Part shown: piece after piece, positions 7,972 through 17,487 of the stretch
How the letters are laid out: each line of letters begins with the position of its first letter
Numbering within the stretch: position 1 is the stretch's first letter
Source: Gracilaria caudata
Lineage: Eukaryota > Rhodophyta > Florideophyceae > Gracilariales > Gracilariaceae
Direction of reading: 5' to 3'
Length of the DNA: 30,459 bases
Assembly (NCBI GenBank): GCA_030374735.1
Contig: JASCIV010000224.1
Span: forward strand, 1-30,459
Notes under the pieces: model-generated
What the model saw: only the letters and a program-made list of their open reading frames with translations
Database searches by the model: none
Told to the model about the DNA's origin: nothing
Translations under genes and position numbers: made by a program

Positions 7972-10900
7972 TCACCGCACAATTCGACACGATGTGTGGA
8001 AATAAGAGAAGTATACATCACCTTCGTTGATGTTACCAACATCGAGTTCACAGCTGCCCAACACAATTTCGGAGCCGTCCTCGGCCGAGCCCAACACGTA
8101 GCGCTTTCTTGACCACAAGTATGGCTGAGACCACGAGAGCTCGAGTTGGTCGATGGTGCGCTGCCACATAGCATCACGCGACGTAATATCCAGCACATAT
8201 TTACCGCCACCTGCGTTGAACACCCACAGCTTCAATATATCCCACTCTTTCGCCACAATGTGAGTGCCGTCGGCGCTCACCGCAAAACTCGTCCAGCTGT
8301 GCTCAGGTTGAAGCGGTTGTCCCACGGCGTTGCCAGTTTGTACGTTCCAAACACGCAGAGTGTTGTCATCTGAGTGCGACGCAATGCGAGTACCATCGGC
8401 GCTGAATGTAATGCCTCGCACCGGTTCTGTGTGTCCTTTGAGCGGTTGCGCCACGGCGTTGCCGGTTTGTGCGTTCCAAACACGCACTGTCCCATCTGCA
8501 GAGCCTGATGCAATACGAGTGCCGTCCGTACTCAAAGCGACGCAATTCACATCACCTGTATGACCTCGAAGCGGCTGTATCAAGGCATTGCCAGTTTGTG
8601 CGTCCCAAAAACGCACCGTCTTGTCTTTTGAGCCTGACACAACGCGAGTACCGTCTGCGCTTACCGCCACACCCTGCACCGAGTCGGTGTGGCCTTGAAG
8701 CGGCTTTCCAACAGCGGTACGTCTTTCTCGGTCCCAATCCCAAACATACACTGTGTTGTCGTTCGAGCCTGACACGATGCGATTGCTTTCAGAGCTTATC
8801 TGTACGCAATACACGTAATCTGTGGGACCTTGCAGCGGTTGCCCCACGGCGTCTCCAGTTTGCGCGTCCCACACGCGCATCTTCTTGTCCGTAGACCACG
8901 TAACGATGTAAGAGCTGTCGCCGCTCATCGCTGTGCACGTCACCCTGACTTTGTGACCTTGGAGCTGCTGCCTCACAGCATTTCCCACTTGTACATTCCA
9001 CACACGCACCGTTTTGTCCCATGAGCCTGAAACGACACGTTTACCGTCGGTGCTTACTAGCACGCACACCACCGGATTTGTGTGACCTTCAAGCGGCTGC
9101 CCCACAACGTTGCCGCTTTGTGCGTCCCATACACGCACTGTTTCGTCGGATGAGCCTGAAACAATTCTGGAGCCATCATTGCTCATTGCCACGCATACCA
9201 CTGAGCCTTTGTGACCTTGCAGCGGTTGCCCTACGGGGTTTCCACTTTGAGCGTTCCACACGCGAACCGTTTTGTCCCTTGAGCCTGACACGATGCGATT
9301 CCCGTCGGCGCTCATTGTCAAGCACCTCACCTCTTGTGTGTGACCTCGGAACGGCTGCCCCACGGCGTTACCCGTTTGTGCGTCCCACACACGCACTGTG
9401 TAGTCCTCTGAGCCTGACACAATGCGAGTGCGGTCTGCACTCATTGCGACACATTTCACCGCAGCAGTGTGACCTCGGAGCGGCTGTGCCACTGGTTCGC
9501 CGTTGAGCGTATCCCACAATCGAATGGAATAATCATTCCTCTGGCACGCAAGCAGACTCCCCTCCGCGACAAAGTTCACAAATTCAGAGTGAGTTGGGCA
9601 ATCGTGTGGGACAGATTCCTCGCATTCTCCGCTTTGCCTGTTCCACACCCAAATCCTTTCGTCATCGTGTACCGTAACTAAGCTCTGTTGGTCATGCAAG
9701 AACGAAGCATGAGTGCAAAAATCCATCATCATCTCTTCGGGTGCTTCAAGACTCTTTTCTTCGTAATACTCGTTCGATCTATCATACCTTCCTACATACA
9801 TACGGTCTGCTTCCGATCCCGACATAATCCAGGTTGTATCAGGCTCTTCGCGCATACATAGTACCTCACCTGCGGCGGTCAGAACTTGCAGAGCACCAAC
9901 ACCCGCCTGCTGCAAGAAGCCGGGACCCGCTTTGAGCCATGGCTTCGGTGCACACTTTTCCATCCTCTGCACGAAATCGCTCGTCAATTCGTTCTGCATC
10001 GCGTGCCATAGTAGCCGCCCGTGCAGTTGAAACCAAGCCTCCTGCACACAGGGGTTTTTGTTAATAAACGACGCGCTCAGCCTGGCAGCCTGAGCGATCA
10101 TTTGCAAATGGTCCTTGTGCTTTGTATATTGCGATCCAATGTCGTTACAAACTGTTATTCCATGATCTAAATCTTGTTCAACACTGAGGATCCCGCTTTT
10201 CACCATTCGCTTGACAATCCACTGCGGTTGCGATAACAAGTACAGTAGCTCATTAACATACCCTGCTCTTTGAAGAATTCTGCAAAGATTGTTGAATATG
10301 TACCCATCATCTTCAGTATTCCACCACGCGTGGCTAAATTGCGAAATGTGAGCTACGTGCTCTTCTGTGCTGTCTCTTTGAACACCGGTATGTTTTCGTT
10401 CAACCAACAAGCCATCTTGGGCACAGGTGCTTTCACCAATTTTAATGCGCTTGACAGCATTGGTTTGATCCAACTCCTTTGTTCCTTGTACCAGCAATCT
10501 TTTGCCAGCACTAGTGTCGAGCTTTGCAGATATCAAAGCATCATCTCTCTTGTTCCTTCTCTCAGAGCGTATATAATTGTGCACAAGTTTCTGAAAGAAT
10601 GGTTCTATTTCCCCTCGCTGCGTGGCTTTGCGAGTGGCTATATCCAGTACTAAGTCATGCAGCTTGACAGATACTGAACCGGCGCTTCTCGTCATTTGCA
10701 CAACCGAAACATCAGCCAACGATTCCACCACATTTCTGGTATCTTTCAACGTACCCAAGTCCCACAGCTTTCGCAGCATCTGATCAGGAACAGATTGTTG
10801 CTTTCGAAGCACGCTCAAAGCTCGAAACCAGTACCAAAACTTCTCATGGCCACTACGTTTCTCAAGAACTTGAAGAGATAAATCTACAATCTTCGGAAGT

Positions 10901-12381
10901 TTACCGTATGTCCCAGCTGCAGTTTCCATCAGATTCTCTTCTTTCGATAAAACGTCGGTATAAAACTCCGACCATGCGTCTTGTGCTCGTAAGCAATCTC
11001 GTGAATATCGTCGTATTGAACTGCCGACAATACCGAACCCAAGCGGAAGTCCATCGCACAATGTAAGAAAATACTCAAACGCCTCCTTGTTCTTGTGGTC
11101 CAGCTCGGTGTTTCGCTTAAACCCTGCGTGTGTCAGCAACATTTGCTGTGACAAGACCCCAAGCGGTTCGTTTTCTTTGAACTCAATGGTTTCTTCAGCT
11201 TCATCTAAAAAGTGCCTGTCTCTGGTTGTGTAAACCATTCTGCTGCTCGAGTTCACCATTTGTCCAAGAGTCGTCAAGATACTGGAGTTTATTCCATTAA
11301 CATCCCATATATCGTCTACAAGAAACAAGCACGAACGTTCAGCAAACCATTTCGAAGCCTTCCGGGATGCCTCTTTAACAGACTTGACTGTTCTTATCAA
11401 GTTCGCCAGATCCGAACCTCCTGTGCATTCGACAGTTTTCGCCACTCCTTGCACTAAATTCGATAGAGTAGCATCATTTCCGAGCTCAATGTAAAGCATT
11501 CCTCCGCAAAATACTCGTTGGATTTCAATGTCTTCAGCAAGTCCTCTCAACGCACACGTCTTACCAACTCCACCCTTTCCAGTAGCTACAACTGCAACAA
11601 TTCGCTTCCCGCTTTTGGCTAAGACTGCAGTCTTTAACTTCCCTTCACATGTGGTCGGTGAGCCATAATTTAACGTTAATCTAGGCGGATTTGGTGGTAC
11701 CATGTTAAATGGAGTGTACACATCTTGCTGCGCAACTTCGTTGGTTACCACTGGATTGCATTTTTCCACCAAACGAGGTCTTTCCTTTCTAAGACACTCC
11801 AAAATGCTGTCCTGAATGATTCGAATGAAGGAAGCTCTGGTGGAGACCATGTGCGGGTGGTTGTCGTTTGTTGCACCGACGTCGTTCCGAATGCTCCAGA
11901 GAGTGGCCGCCATATCCAACGCATGCCACACTTCTCTGAGAGAAACAGTGCCTTCAATGGCTCTTTGGAACAGACCATGCCGATGGAAAAGATCGCTGTA
12001 GGTATCGAAGATGGCCGGATTGCGACACTCTTTAGTCTGAAGACGGTAAAAGATTGATATGAGCATTGGCGGTGTCTCTTTGGCGTCTATGGCACGTTCA
12101 TAACGGCGGACGAACGCCAGAAGCTCTCGCATGGTCCACTCCTTTGCCACGAACTCGGGGCTCATGACAAAAACACCGACAGAGGCAGTTTCCATAGCGT
12201 GTTTCATGACATCGGGGCAGTGTTCACCGAGAACAAAGGACTCGTCGTCGAGAAAAACGGAAAGCTTCAGCTCCCGGAGGCGTTTCCACAATGGCCGCGC
12301 GATGGTGTCCTTGTCTTCACCGGCGTGGCTGAGGAAGACATCATACGGTGGTGTGTGGGAAGAAGCTGCATTTTGTGACAT
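7972..12381 (-). CDS. TIR / NB-ARC / APAF-1-like helical / WD40 receptor (NLR-like STAND ATPase)
   Basis: 1469 residues, no intron needed; the ATG at 12381 is the first in frame and starts MSQNAASSHTPPYDVFLSHA. TIR domain: residues 13-150, with YDVFLSHAGEDKD and EWTMREL, where E86 aligns with the catalytic Glu of NADase TIRs. NB-ARC: Walker A GKGGVGKT (268-275), Walker B CLFLVDDIWD (D356/D357), TTRD (385-388), GLPL (444-447), and an MHD-like LHDLVLDIA (575-583). A helical region with NNLCRILQRAGYVNELLYLL resembles the APAF-1 helical domain. The C-terminal half (about 890-1395) has some 12 WD40 repeats, nine of them near-identical (969-1357). Known family members sense a signal with the WD40 propeller and oligomerise through NB-ARC; TIRs cut NAD+ or signal. 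Likely a cytosolic innate-immune or cell-death receptor. The ligand is unknown. Confidence 0.93.
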   Translation of the reverse strand: MSQNAASSHTPPYDVFLSHAGEDKDTIARPLWKRLRELKLSVFLDDESFVLGEHCPDVMKHAMETASVGVFVMSPEFVAKEWTMRELLAFVRRYERAIDAKETPPMLISIFYRLQTKECRNPAIFDTYSDLFHRHGLFQRAIEGTVSLREVWHALDMAATLWSIRNDVGATNDNHPHMVSTRASFIRIIQDSILECLRKERPRLVEKCNPVVTNEVAQQDVYTPFNMVPPNPPRLTLNYGSPTTCEGKLKTAVLAKSGKRIVAVVATGKGGVGKTCALRGLAEDIEIQRVFCGGMLYIELGNDATLSNLVQGVAKTVECTGGSDLANLIRTVKSVKEASRKASKWFAERSCLFLVDDIWDVNGINSSILTTLGQMVNSSSRMVYTTRDRHFLDEAEETIEFKENEPLGVLSQQMLLTHAGFKRNTELDHKNKEAFEYFLTLCDGLPLGFGIVGSSIRRYSRDCLRAQDAWSEFYTDVLSKEENLMETAAGTYGKLPKIVDLSLQVLEKRSGHEKFWYWFRALSVLRKQQSVPDQMLRKLWDLGTLKDTRNVVESLADVSVVQMTRSAGSVSVKLHDLVLDIATRKATQRGEIEPFFQKLVHNYIRSERRNKRDDALISAKLDTSAGKRLLVQGTKELDQTNAVKRIKIGESTCAQDGLLVERKHTGVQRDSTEEHVAHISQFSHAWWNTEDDGYIFNNLCRILQRAGYVNELLYLLSQPQWIVKRMVKSGILSVEQDLDHGITVCNDIGSQYTKHKDHLQMIAQAARLSASFINKNPCVQEAWFQLHGRLLWHAMQNELTSDFVQRMEKCAPKPWLKAGPGFLQQAGVGALQVLTAAGEVLCMREEPDTTWIMSGSEADRMYVGRYDRSNEYYEEKSLEAPEEMMMDFCTHASFLHDQQSLVTVHDDERIWVWNRQSGECEESVPHDCPTHSEFVNFVAEGSLLACQRNDYSIRLWDTLNGEPVAQPLRGHTAAVKCVAMSADRTRIVSGSEDYTVRVWDAQTGNAVGQPFRGHTQEVRCLTMSADGNRIVSGSRDKTVRVWNAQSGNPVGQPLQGHKGSVVCVAMSNDGSRIVSGSSDETVRVWDAQSGNVVGQPLEGHTNPVVCVLVSTDGKRVVSGSWDKTVRVWNVQVGNAVRQQLQGHKVRVTCTAMSGDSSYIVTWSTDKKMRVWDAQTGDAVGQPLQGPTDYVYCVQISSESNRIVSGSNDNTVYVWDWDRERRTAVGKPLQGHTDSVQGVAVSADGTRVVSGSKDKTVRFWDAQTGNALIQPLRGHTGDVNCVALSTDGTRIASGSADGTVRVWNAQTGNAVAQPLKGHTEPVRGITFSADGTRIASHSDDNTLRVWNVQTGNAVGQPLQPEHSWTSFAVSADGTHIVAKEWDILKLWVFNAGGGKYVLDITSRDAMWQRTIDQLELSWSQPYLWSRKRYVLGSAEDGSEIVLGSCELDVGNINEGDVYFSYFHTSCRIVR
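8311..9477 (-). repeat. Nine tandem WD40 repeats, 129-bp unit
   Basis: Nine consecutive 43-residue units (one of 45, coded at about 8698-8832) of the type GHT..V.CVAMSADGTRIVSGS.D.TVRVWDAQTGNAVGQPL. The DNA copies are also alike: the string AGCCTGACA recurs at 8766, 9282 and 9411, that is at multiples of 129 bp. Variation is concentrated in a few positions per unit, as in fungal HET and other STAND-type WD40 arrays that undergo repeat shuffling. Confidence 0.9.
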
Positions 12382-13783
12382 TGAAGAGCAAGAGCTTTCT
12401 AGCTTCTGAGAGATAACTAAGTTGGGACTGCGTTGGTGAATGCGCTTCTGAAGATCATGTTGTTGAAAGAGGACGGATGGAACATGGGAAGGGGGAAATC
12501 CCGACAAAAAGCTTGACTGGGGATGAATAGGTCTGGTTTCGGTTCCCGTAGAGCAGAGTGATGTTCCGAACGGCGCAGTGGCGCGCAGAGCCAATGTGAA
12601 CGGTTTTGGGCACCAAGTTCTGTCTTGGTCAGCGGTAGCAACTGACCAGCCAAATTTGCACAGAAATTAATAGAATTTCCAAGCATGCAGAAGAAGATTA
12701 AATCTTATCGCTGAGCAGAGCCGGACTTTAGATCACCGATTCCGAGAAGGCGAGGAGACCGGTCAAAGACACACGCGTCAGAGCGTTTGCAGCCGGCCTC
12801 CGCGCCACCATTCAGCGTCAGCCCCGCTCCGCGCTGCTTAGTCGCTTCTGTTTGAATCCCACACCTCCCACCCCAGGCAGCGGCGCTGTTCAGGGGAACG
12901 CGCTGGGCGCAGCAAGCTGGTGCTAGTTGCGCGAGGCAAAATGGGTCTTCCGCCTCCGCCTTCCTCCACGGAAGAATCTGAAAGGTCTTCGTATGCTCCG
13001 ACTAGCAGTCTCGCCAATGTGAAGAAATTACGAAGGTAGTTCGAAAGAAAAGATTGCCCAATTGTTTGGAAGGGCATCCCCTCCAAACGCAAAAATAACC
13101 TAACTTTCGACGTCTGCATGGGCAAGCATTCTTGAGTCGGACTCGTCAGCGTAGTTGCAGCCGAGCCCAAGGTCGAATCTCCCACCTGCATTCCCAAAAG
13201 GGGAGCTGCATATGTTCCATATTACTCACTTCACGGTCACAACCTTTTCAGTCATCTTATGGAACGTGACTGAATCCATGCTTCCGCTGACTCATGTTTT
13301 GTGTATATGTTCCTACAAGAGCTAGACAGTCTAGCTTTCCAACTTTTGAACGTTACAGAACCGCTTCATTATTGAATTCAGGTGCAATTTTGAGCACCGT
13401 GACGGCGCGTTGGAGAGCAGCGTGAGCATGGCCTCGCAGTCTACTCACGGTGAGTGTGAAACTTTTCAAGCCGAATTCATTTGTGGCCTTCACACCACAT
13501 GAGCGTCGTAATTTGAGTGCTCATCGCACTCAAACTGCACTTTGGCGTCAGCTCATGCGATGCGGACACCACTGGTTGCTTCTAAACATGTTCTCTGGGA
13601 TGGCACCGAGAGGCCTTCGAGACACATGAATCGGCGGTTCTGTTTCGAAAGCACTTTTGTTGTCCAGCTTCTCCCGCTCGCTGCTGCTCTGTTTTGCTTT
13701 GCGTTGCTCAACTGAATTCTCTTTGAGCTGTTTTGTTAAGGGTAACTGCAACTACAAAAACACTGTCGGCCGCTCCCGGAAAC
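12382..13783. promoter_or_regulatory. Divergent promoter region between the NLR and kinase-like genes
   Basis: 1.4 kb with no confident gene. On the minus strand the NLR frame stays open for about 70 codons upstream of its ATG but has no other ATG. A possible donor site GTGAGT at 13450 follows a short ATG-started frame (13428-13449) and could form an alternative first exon of the kinase-like gene. Small palindromes are present: GCTAGA/TCTAGC at 13321-13335, and a 9-bp-arm hairpin at 13512-13534. A 117-codon minus-strand frame at 12838-13191 has no recognisable product. Confidence 0.45.
13512..13534. repeat. 9-bp-arm hairpin upstream of the kinase-like gene
   Basis: TTTGAGTGC and its exact complement GCACTCAAA flank a 5-base loop (TCATC), 250 bp upstream of the ATG at 13784. 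It could be an operator-like dyad or RNA hairpin in the leader; function unknown. Confidence 0.6.
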
Positions 13784-15319
13784 ATGGAATTGAGTGATAT
13801 TGATGAAGCGAAGATGTTCACCATATCCACCACACAGCTAAGGTTCTGGGAAGTGGCCCCCAGGATTCAACCAGCTCGTCATTGTCTTGTATTGGTTATT
13901 TCATCTCAGCAACGAGACCAAGTGCTCGCTCAGGTTCTGCCAGATGGAAATCTTACACTACCGATAGCGCAACCGTTAGCCGCGGATGTTAAAGCCTGGG
14001 ACTCCGATATGGACGAAGTCGAGACATATCTGAGGAAAGTGCTGGGTGTACGCATGAGCGTATCCAAGATGTTGTGGAAGAAAGGCGAAAAGTGCAGCTT
14101 GTGGGGAAAGGAGTACATTGATATGCAGGTGGTTTTGCTAGACCCGCTTGAAGAGCTCATCTGTGCTAATGAGAGGGCACGGTGGGTACCGCTTTACAAT
14201 CTTTGGCAGCTAAATTGGTTTGAACTAAACCAGTGCATGGAGCAGAACCTCAGTGATCTCGTGGTGCACACGATGGCATTCGACAGGGAGATTTTCTCAA
14301 CCTCCAAGCCGTTGCCACGCATTACCGTTTCGCTGGGAATAGACACATGGGTACAAGGAGTGCTTGGCTCGAAGGACATGGAAATGATATCAGAGCTCGA
14401 AGTCCTGCATTCGCGACGCACTTCTATCGTTTGGTCCTGCACTGTTGGGATGGAGTTTGACGATGACTCCAGCGAGGAAAGAGCGTCGGAAGTCTTCTAT
14501 ATCAAAGCGTCTCTACCCATGACACGAGAAGGGCAGAGAATGGTAGTCATTGAAGGCATCATCCAAGACGTTGTTCCGGTCATTTTCGCGGTGCACGAAA
14601 GCGACTGCCTCGTTATTCAGAGGGATGCGGGTAGCATAGACGATGAAAAGCATGATTACAAACAGCTTATGAACACCCTTGCAAAGATGCATGTGGGAAC
14701 AATGAACCAACTGGGCAAACTGAAAGCAGCCGGAATAAGGGTTCGAGACGCGAACTGGCTTATTTCGAACATCATATGGATAGCGTATCATCCCGCCACC
14801 AATAAGTTGGTCGACAGCAGCATGGGAGGCATGTTAAATGTTCAATACCTTCGTTCGGAAGTCGAGAACATAATCAAGGCCTGTCGTAAGCTGTCTAGCT
14901 ATCAAATACCCAATACGCTGGTGAATGGAGACATGCACTTTGACAACATTGGGAGTCTAGAACCAACTGAAAACTTTTATCCGTTCTACAACTGGGAAAA
15001 TGCGGTAATTTCGCACCCCTTTGTGGATCCCGGTAGCTGGAGAAGGCTGAATGAATTTGAGGAATCTGAAGAAGCGAAAGAGGCTATCAATATGTACTGC
15101 AACTATTGGTGCACTTATCTAGATGACGAAGACTATGAACTTGTTCTAGATCTGGCATCACTGTTGCACTCTGGAGTGGCTGTCCACAGGTTGCTGTTGG
15201 AGTATGAGCTGTACGGAGTTCGGGAAGATGAACTTCTAAAAACTCTGAATGAGGAAATTGTTTCGTTTAGTGGGCAAAGTGCGGAGATTGCTCAGAAGCA
15301 CTTGCAAGTCTCTCAGTAG
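13784..15319 (+). CDS. Nudix-like plus APH-type phosphotransferase fold protein
   Basis: 511 residues; the ATG at 13784 is the first in the frame. Residues about 31-145 resemble a degenerate Nudix domain: a strand-rich start, DGNLTLP, and RARWVPLYNLW near the end, but the catalytic REx2EE box is absent. Residues about 175-480 have the aminoglycoside phosphotransferase / choline kinase fold: EVFYIKAS (ATP-binding Lys), a hinge CLVIQRDAG, the catalytic loop NGDMHFDN with D383 and N388, and NWENAVISHPFVD. N403 replaces the metal-binding Asp (usually DW) and Asn replaces the His of HGD, so activity may be altered or lost. This two-part architecture recalls bacterial phosphotransferase-family proteins, so ancient transfer is plausible. 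The substrate cannot be inferred. An upstream exon at 13428-13449 spliced to 13728 would add about 26 residues. Confidence 0.8.
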   Translation: MELSDIDEAKMFTISTTQLRFWEVAPRIQPARHCLVLVISSQQRDQVLAQVLPDGNLTLPIAQPLAADVKAWDSDMDEVETYLRKVLGVRMSVSKMLWKKGEKCSLWGKEYIDMQVVLLDPLEELICANERARWVPLYNLWQLNWFELNQCMEQNLSDLVVHTMAFDREIFSTSKPLPRITVSLGIDTWVQGVLGSKDMEMISELEVLHSRRTSIVWSCTVGMEFDDDSSEERASEVFYIKASLPMTREGQRMVVIEGIIQDVVPVIFAVHESDCLVIQRDAGSIDDEKHDYKQLMNTLAKMHVGTMNQLGKLKAAGIRVRDANWLISNIIWIAYHPATNKLVDSSMGGMLNVQYLRSEVENIIKACRKLSSYQIPNTLVNGDMHFDNIGSLEPTENFYPFYNWENAVISHPFVDPGSWRRLNEFEESEEAKEAINMYCNYWCTYLDDEDYELVLDLASLLHSGVAVHRLLLEYELYGVREDELLKTLNEEIVSFSGQSAEIAQKHLQVSQ

Positions 15320-15927
15320 CAATCCTGCAAAAATTCTTCATACTTGTCATTCCTTGTGGGTTAGCTGCGGTTGAACCATGAATTGACGCCTCTTCGGGTC
15401 GCGCTCGGAAGATCATTGTTACACACTTCGTTGCAAACAGTCAGTTGCAGTTTAGGGGATTCACAGTGAAACATACTAAAACATAGGGATGCTAGATGGT
15501 AAACCGTGAATGGAGATTAAGTCAACGAACTCCGACCGAACGAGCATCTGCGGTGCTAGCTGAAGTCGGTAATGAAAGCTGTGTCCATATACCCTGTCTT
15601 GTTTCAAAGTATGTAGGGCGTGATGCAAAGAACTAACGCCATCGTCATGAACTGCATTCCAGTACCACTCTACATTGTCTCCGAGAGAGGAGTTGTATTG
15701 CCAACCCATGAACGTTTACATAGGGCATCTGTCTTACCACAATGACTATCAAAAAAAGAACGAAAAGAGTTCAGGCTCACTGGTTCACAGACTCTGCAGT
15801 GCACAGCATGAAGACTCAGCGAGAGACAATGAATCCCGATGGTCAAATGTTATACGTTGAAATTGAGAGGAACAGAATCTGGCGTGCTTGACGGATTTTC
15901 TCCATTCGCTCATGGTTGCCCAACAAG
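15320..15927. other. Convergent intergenic region, no gene seen
   Basis: 608 bp between the stops of the kinase-like gene and the alpha/beta hydrolase gene; it should hold both 3' untranslated regions. No repeat, RNA gene or conserved frame was recognised. Confidence 0.4.
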
Positions 15928-16686
15928 TCACACTGCACAAGCCTCATCTGCGAGGCCGTGAATTAAGCTTCCCACTTGCTTTCCTGCCAAAAAGTCAGCA
16001 ATCGATGCCATCACTGTGGAGCTGTACAAAATGAGCTTGTGATTTAGACCAACCTCCATGCGGTAGTGCTTACGATGCAACATTGACTCCTTGATGCCAA
16101 CAACGCCATCAGAATCGTCATCTATAAGAGGATTCATTCTACCTCGGTGTCCAGCAACTACCAGTACCTCGACCTCTTGGGGTATTTCACCAAGCTGTTC
16201 TGCAAACCAACGCTCGTCGTTCATGAGAAGCTCAGCGCCGCATTTCTCGCCGAGAATGACCTTTGCAGTTCCGTGGAGCAAGTCCTTCACCGCCTCTGGC
16301 CCGCGAATGTTTTCCCTCTGAAACGCTCGCGCAAACGCTGCGCCTTTGAGTGGAGGGCTTAGGAGAACGCATCTACTGTGCTGCAAGTGATCACCGAGCA
16401 ATTCGGTTAGGCCCTGTGAGAAAGCTCGGTGAACGAGGAGCCCACCGAATGAGTGTGAAACGAAATGAACAGGTTGTGGCTCATTCTTTAGCCGCGTCTT
16501 GACTACGTCTACTAAACTCTGGGAATGTCCATGTAAAGTATCTGCTCTGCTCCTGTAGCCGAAGTTCAAAACGTTGAAGCGACGAGAGAGAGAGACCGCG
16601 ATGGGAAGCAGCTGATATCGATGTCCGAACAGGCCATGAACCAGAACTACCAATTCTCGGCCTTTCCCCTTCGCACTCTGCGCCAT
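15928..16686 (-). CDS. Alpha/beta hydrolase (lipase/esterase-like)
   Basis: 252 residues; the ATG at 16686 follows an in-frame stop 13 bases upstream, so the N-terminus is complete. The fold is read from VVLVHGLFGHRYQ (oxyanion-hole HG near residue 17), the nucleophile elbow SHSFGG with S79, a late DSDGVVGIKES segment whose D193 is the likely acid, and NHKLIL with H216 as the catalytic His. The DGVV..S pattern and the short lid recall serine lipases/esterases. No signal peptide or membrane segment is visible, so a soluble protein is likely. The substrate is unknown. It lies downstream of the GCP-family gene in the same orientation, with about 800 bp between. Confidence 0.85.
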   Translation of the reverse strand: MAQSAKGKGRELVVLVHGLFGHRYQLLPIAVSLSRRFNVLNFGYRSRADTLHGHSQSLVDVVKTRLKNEPQPVHFVSHSFGGLLVHRAFSQGLTELLGDHLQHSRCVLLSPPLKGAAFARAFQRENIRGPEAVKDLLHGTAKVILGEKCGAELLMNDERWFAEQLGEIPQEVEVLVVAGHRGRMNPLIDDDSDGVVGIKESMLHRKHYRMEVGLNHKLILYSSTVMASIADFLAGKQVGSLIHGLADEACAV

Positions 16687-17487
16687 AAACTGATATTCTC
16701 AATCTCTGAAAGAAGGGTCTTTCACCGTTCCAGGTGCCCAAATGACGGGAAGTGCGGTCTTGGATCGATCCGGCTTAGAATCACCATCAGGTTGCAACTT
16801 CAACGCAACTAAATCCATATCCGGGCCCGGTCCCAACGGAATTTCCAGAGTGACAGCGAGGGAAAACCCTAAAATAGATTTCAAAATATCTCCTACGCAT
16901 TGCGTAGTACGCAAGTTACAAACGGATCCCGTATTTTTTTTTTCCCGATGGTAATTCTTTGATCCACATTATCCGCCTCGAATGTCGAACGCTCACGAAG
17001 GTTTTCTAGCTAGCGATGCCTTTGGGTGAAGACAAATGCAGACGCCATCCCGTTTCTGTACCGTCCTACCCTTTGGTGTAATTGGAGCTAAGTAGCTGAC
17101 GGTACAGGAGACATCGTTGGACAATGGTGCAAAGTTGGCTGCATTCAGTGAGTCGCAACACAAATCCAGTTCCGAGACTGAGTATTAACGGGCGCTGTTA
17201 AAGACGTTGATCGTTTCAAAGGCGTCATGGGTTAGATGTATTGGTACGGTTCTCTCAGGCTCAAGGGTTCTGAGCTCTTGTGTCGCAGATGTCAGAATGC
17301 TACTGTTCGTTTTAGAACACCAGCCTGCTTCATCTGCCGTTACCCAACATGACGTATTAGTTGCATTTGGCCCCGACGAACCGAGAACCCACATACTCGC
17401 TGTTGAAAGGAAACATGCAAAATGACCACGTGTATTCCGGGGGGGTCTTATACCTTTTGAATGGAAACGACTATGCCTTCTTAAAAG
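16687..17487. promoter_or_regulatory. Spacer holding the hydrolase promoter and GCP 3' end
   Basis: 801 bp without a gene. Overlapping short palindromes occur at 16894-16914 (TACGCA/TGCGTA, then TTGCGT-AGT-ACGCAA), about 210 bp upstream of the hydrolase start. A T-rich run lies near 16931-16942. No RNA gene was recognised. Confidence 0.4.

Noticed and set aside
12845..12875. tRNA-like TTTGAATCCC string
   Set aside because: The invariant C of the T-loop is missing and flanks do not fold into a cloverleaf.
12838..13191. 117-codon minus-strand frame between the NLR and the kinase-like gene
   Set aside because: No recognisable domain or composition bias; likely chance open frame in the spacer.
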